From: Paragonimus westermani
Taxonomy: Eukaryota > Platyhelminthes > Trematoda > Plagiorchiida > Troglotrematidae
Direction of reading: 5' to 3'
NCBI GenBank assembly: GCA_008508345.1
Contig: QNGE01000145.1
Location: forward strand, 330,233-394,232
Length of the DNA stretch: 64,000 nucleotides
The notes beneath the pieces were generated by a model. The model was not told the origin of the DNA. It made no database searches and saw only the letters and a program-made list of their open reading frames with translations. Position numbers and translations under genes: made by a program. This document shows positions 60,080 to 64,000 of this stretch, piece after piece; the first letter of the stretch is position 1; each line of letters opens with the position of its first letter.

Positions 60080-63000
60080 TACTAAACCACAAAATCAATC
60101 TCATGGGATTTCGCATCGGTTGGATGTAACGAGAATACCTAAACGAGTAACCCCACACAAACACGCATAGATGACAGTGTCGAAGACTGATGCCTATCTG
60201 CTAAGTAACCAATCTGTATAACGTCGGGCATGGAAATGATGAACGTAATCAACGTGTACTGGTGTTGCAACAGATTGCCTGTAATGTTGTTTTCACATAA
60301 ATCATATATAGTAACCAGAACATGGCAAATAACGATCACTTTCAGATGTCGGTGCCTCAGCGTTATCTACCTAGTGATTCTTGGCTCATTTCCTCTCATA
60401 TACCAATTTGTAGATTAGAATGTTATCGAGGTTAGGGAAATTTTCAAACATTGGTAATCCAACATCTTCAGTTACCCATTCATTAACTTGTCAGCTACCA
60501 CTGCCGTGGCTATCCAGCGAAGCAGCGACATCGAATTCACCTGAAACCAACGGTCATCATAGTTAACTTTTGGTATGATGCCATTCCACAGATGACTCAA
60601 CACTAAGCGTCAAATATCACACTCAGTGTTTGAAATATGTCCATCACCACAATGAGAATAAAGCCACATAAGCAAATGTTTTTGGTCTTTCTTTCCAGAC
60701 CTGTACAGTTATATGAGGAGCTTACAGAGTTAGATCCACTTATGGATTACACTTATTACAGAGAAACTAGATCGCTGGCCAACCCGTGATTATTAATAGG
60801 AAGAAGTGCTTAACTCAGATAACCTTGAAGTTTATGGGTAACAGTAATGAAAAGGTTGGATTTGTTCTGTGGAATAATCAACGAAAACAGTTGGTGACTC
60901 CTTTGGTTGTGTTTACGATGACGGTGTTAATGAATTAGATAGTTAGGATGATGAACTCTTTGTGACTAATTCGGCAGCTACACTGAAAATGTCAGTTTTA
61001 TGTATCACGTAGTAAGCCCGAAGAAGTATTGTTTTCTAGAAACTCAGTGTTCTATTACACATGTTCTACACCTGGATAATGTGTCACCTTCTCCGCGAAA
61101 TCTGTTAGGTTTGCCAGTCTGCTGTCCTGATTTACAACAGATTGAGAATCCCCTGTGCATATGACCTGGAAAAATTCATAAGCGGGAAGTGATCTGTAAC
61201 TCCACAACGGAGTTAACAGAAGCTTTATATAAAGAATGGAACAGATGGGGTACAACTCGCCTTACTTCACTGGTTAAAACCATCCTGAATTTCCGTAGAG
61301 CTGTTTTAAGAACAGGAGTAAATCATGTCTTAGTAGCTTCCTTCGTAAGAATATCTGGTCTACGGTTTCGTCGTGCTCATTTTTACGGTTTCTATCATTA
61401 ACAAACTGAAAATAAAGGACGGGTTTTTACGACACTTTTAACTATGTCTGACTGTGATAAAATCAGGCAATTGGACGCGAAAACTCGGCATTCTGCGAAT
61501 TCACGTAGCAAAATTATCAGTGATCCGTGAATGGTCTTACAGGTAATCAGCAAGTGGTATGTCATCGTCTATCATAGTTCATAATGTATCTCACACGAAA
61601 TAGCATTTACGAAGGCATACTGTAAGTTTGTCTTCTTGAACTTGCCTAACACTACTGAGGAGTTCAGATCAGGCAGTGTTCATACGGATAATACCTTTCA
61701 AGGATATTCAGAAGAAAAAAAACAGTCATTTAGATTACAAGTAACCAATGAGCATTGATCCAGTTAAAATTATTCCTGTATTTCCAACATATGAACTTTT
61801 TTAATTTTGTCTTGTCATATTTTCCAAATGGTTAGTCAATGACAACTTGTATGCAATTCAGATCAGTTGCAGATATGAGGTTACCCATTTTCGATTTTGA
61901 AAACACACACCTTCAATCGTACAACTGCGCTTCTGTATCAGCGATCAATGTTTTCTCGTGACAAGCGGTATAGACCAATCCAGACACTATTGAATCCAGC
62001 GCTAAATCGATGTACCACAATTATCAAATGACTTGCTCCCTAGAATTCAGCAACCACGAGTAAAGCAGGCTAGTTTTTTTTAACTTGTCTAAACGGACAA
62101 GACATCGAGGAAAATTAACGTGTCCTGACAAGAGGCTGACAGTACACCTAGTGTTTAAAGTCCTACCAAATCGTGTATAAATGAGTTAATTCTGAAATGA
62201 TAAGCCTAGTATGAAGACAAACTGAAATGTACTGAGAAGTTATTGCAGTTGTATTCTCATAAATTTTTCAACAGGCCTAATTAGAAGAGTACACATAGTT
62301 CAAGAACCACCATCTTACGCCTTTTATTCATAGTAACTCCAATGATCTATCTGATCTGTTTAGAAGTTGCTTATAACGTTTTAAACATTGTATGCATCTG
62401 TACTTAATAGAGTTTTTAATCTTAGAGATAACAGATATAGGGTTTGGTCGCAATACTTCTGGAAATAGGTGGCATATTTCAGAAAAATGTGGAGATTGAA
62501 TCGAGAAAGAGGGCACCGGTAGAATTTATTCTGGTGGAAAACATAAACTTATAGTAGGAAAACAGAGTCAGTTAACTAAAAGTCCTGTGACAGTTCAACA
62601 CTAAGCACCAATTAGTTGCAGAATACTCTCAAAACAAGCACAACATGAAGGCTGATAGGTTTATTATGATAGGTACTAAATAGTTTGACGGGAACCAGCA
62701 CAAAACTAAAGGAAATTTGTTCATACATTACAACATGAACTGCTTCATATTTGGCAACCTTTTTTAAAAGACTATCACAGTTCTGATGCAGGTTGTTTTA
62801 GTAAACTCACCGAAACTCCACAAGAGAACTTTGGAATTTCTACAACTGCTAATCAACCTCTTCAGTCTATGTGTTATTTGGAATATTTTGCGTTTGGAAG
62901 TTCAAACAAACAATACGAAAAAAGGAACATTTGTGTCCATTTTACCTAATGTTACTGATACTGTTTACAGTGAATTCCGATGAGCCCAATATACATTATA

Positions 63001-64000
63001 AATATGGTTGACAAATGAGTTGTTGTCTTATAACTTCAATCTCCGTATTTCATATGATAGTGTTTATAAGCCATTGTCACCAGGTACGCTTAACTGAGAA
63101 GTGACGAAAATCAGCAAACAAGTCAATTGATCCCAGAGGATTTTAAGAACGGAACACGAAGTATGTAAGACAGAAAAGACTTAACAAGTCAGGTTGCATT
63201 ACAGCCAAATATTGTACTCTAAATTAGTCTGTCCAACGTACCAAACTATCATCTAGATTATGGTGTTTTACCTTCTCAGACCCCGTATAAGCTACACGGT
63301 TCACAAATTGTATCACTAAGCGTCCTACTATCAGCGTTAAAAACTGTTTTGATCTAGTCTAGTTCACTTATTTAGGACACTAGTTTTCGAGAAGGAATCA
63401 CTGAGAGAATTTGGCGTTCTCCGGATGTGTAAAACAACGTTCAGGTCATCAACATTTAGTATGTAAGGTCTGTCTTAACCTATCCTGGATTCTTTAGCTG
63501 AATTTGACGGAAGATTAAATGCACAGACTACCGAAGTTACTCTCTGTTAATGTTTAGACAAATCACAGTCAGGTTTTGACTAATCCACGCTCACAGATTT
63601 TGCAAGGATTGGAAAAAGTTCCAGTAAGGACACGATCCAGGATCGTCTAATCTTATTGCAATTGGTTCGGTGGGCGCTAGAATACTCTAACAGACTGTTT
63701 TGGTTGAATGATGGCAACTCTGCAAACAACCCGAAATGTTTTGGTGACGTCTGTGCGCTAGTTAGTATTGGCACGATGTACAGTAATGACGCCAGTAATT
63801 GTTTTACGGCAACCGCTTCCGATCCAAACTGGATGATGTTCCTTGATTCTCTGTGACAAGCGCCTAATCGTCCTATCAACAAATTGTGTAATAAAACGAC
63901 AACATGAAAATGAATATACGAGCACTGATTAACCGTGGACTGGTAGCTTGTCATTCAGATTAACTCGTGATATAGGCATTACGATAAACCAGTTTCTTAA
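60080..64000. other. No recognisable feature
   Basis: About 3.9 kb of AT-rich sequence to the window edge. Frames up to 124 codons occur (for example minus strand 63580-63954) but show no family motif and overlap frames on the other strand. It could be further PKG intron, 5' flank or intergenic DNA. Confidence 0.5.

Noticed and set aside
63580..63954. 124-codon minus-strand frame
   Set aside because: No motif, overlapped by a plus-strand frame, within the chance range for a window of this size.
1..64000. Prokaryotic operons, CRISPR arrays, rRNA genes, phage or toxin systems
   Set aside because: No dense coding, ribosome-binding sites, regularly spaced repeats or rRNA-like blocks. All structure seen fits a eukaryotic intron-rich region.

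Overview
This window is eukaryotic: A+T-rich, with no dense coding, short exons bounded by GT/AG splice sites, and many decayed retroelements. The element set points to a flatworm with a large genome, probably a digenean trematode: a Penelope-like element with a GIY-YIG endonuclease, an APE-type LINE, a Ty3/gypsy relic and several tRNA-derived SINE families. The species cannot be fixed from the sequence alone.

The only host gene I can establish is a cGMP-dependent protein kinase (PKG) on the minus strand. Four consecutive exons lie at 39777-39943, 24710-24823, 9177-9282 and 690-753. Together they encode about 150 residues: cyclic-nucleotide-binding domain A and the start of domain B. Splice phases agree at all three junctions (1, 1, 2) and the joined protein has no gap or overlap relative to the family. 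The introns are about 15.0, 15.4 and 8.4 kb. The N-terminal exons should lie above 39.9 kb or outside the window; the rest of domain B and the kinase domain lie beyond position 1.

The rest is intron or flank loaded with mobile elements. 0-10 kb: a Penelope relic (about 2945-3660), SINE relics and a palindromic SINE pair (9778-10034). 17-18.2 kb: two Penelope fragments joined head to head. 19.4-22.8 kb: a decayed LINE on the minus strand with a (CTG)15 tract inside its reverse transcriptase, flanked by two direct copies of another tRNA-like repeat. 30.6-31.6 kb: a second LINE copy interrupted by a 548-base assembly gap. 39-39.4 kb: a full-length SINE. 47.3-49.1 kb: the best-preserved Penelope element, with three in-frame TGA stops. 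49.3-50.6 kb: a SINE cluster. 55.7-56.3 kb: a Ty3/gypsy relic with its middle deleted. 56.7-57.2 kb: another inverted SINE pair. 57.4-58.9 kb: an apparently intronless, broken copy of an ectonucleotide pyrophosphatase/phosphodiesterase gene. 59.3-60.1 kb: the 3' end of a third LINE copy.

The most unusual pattern is that inverted, head-to-head pairs recur in three unrelated element families. I found no prokaryotic genes, CRISPR array, rRNA gene or convincing functional tRNA gene. Repeat edges are approximate and were aligned by eye.
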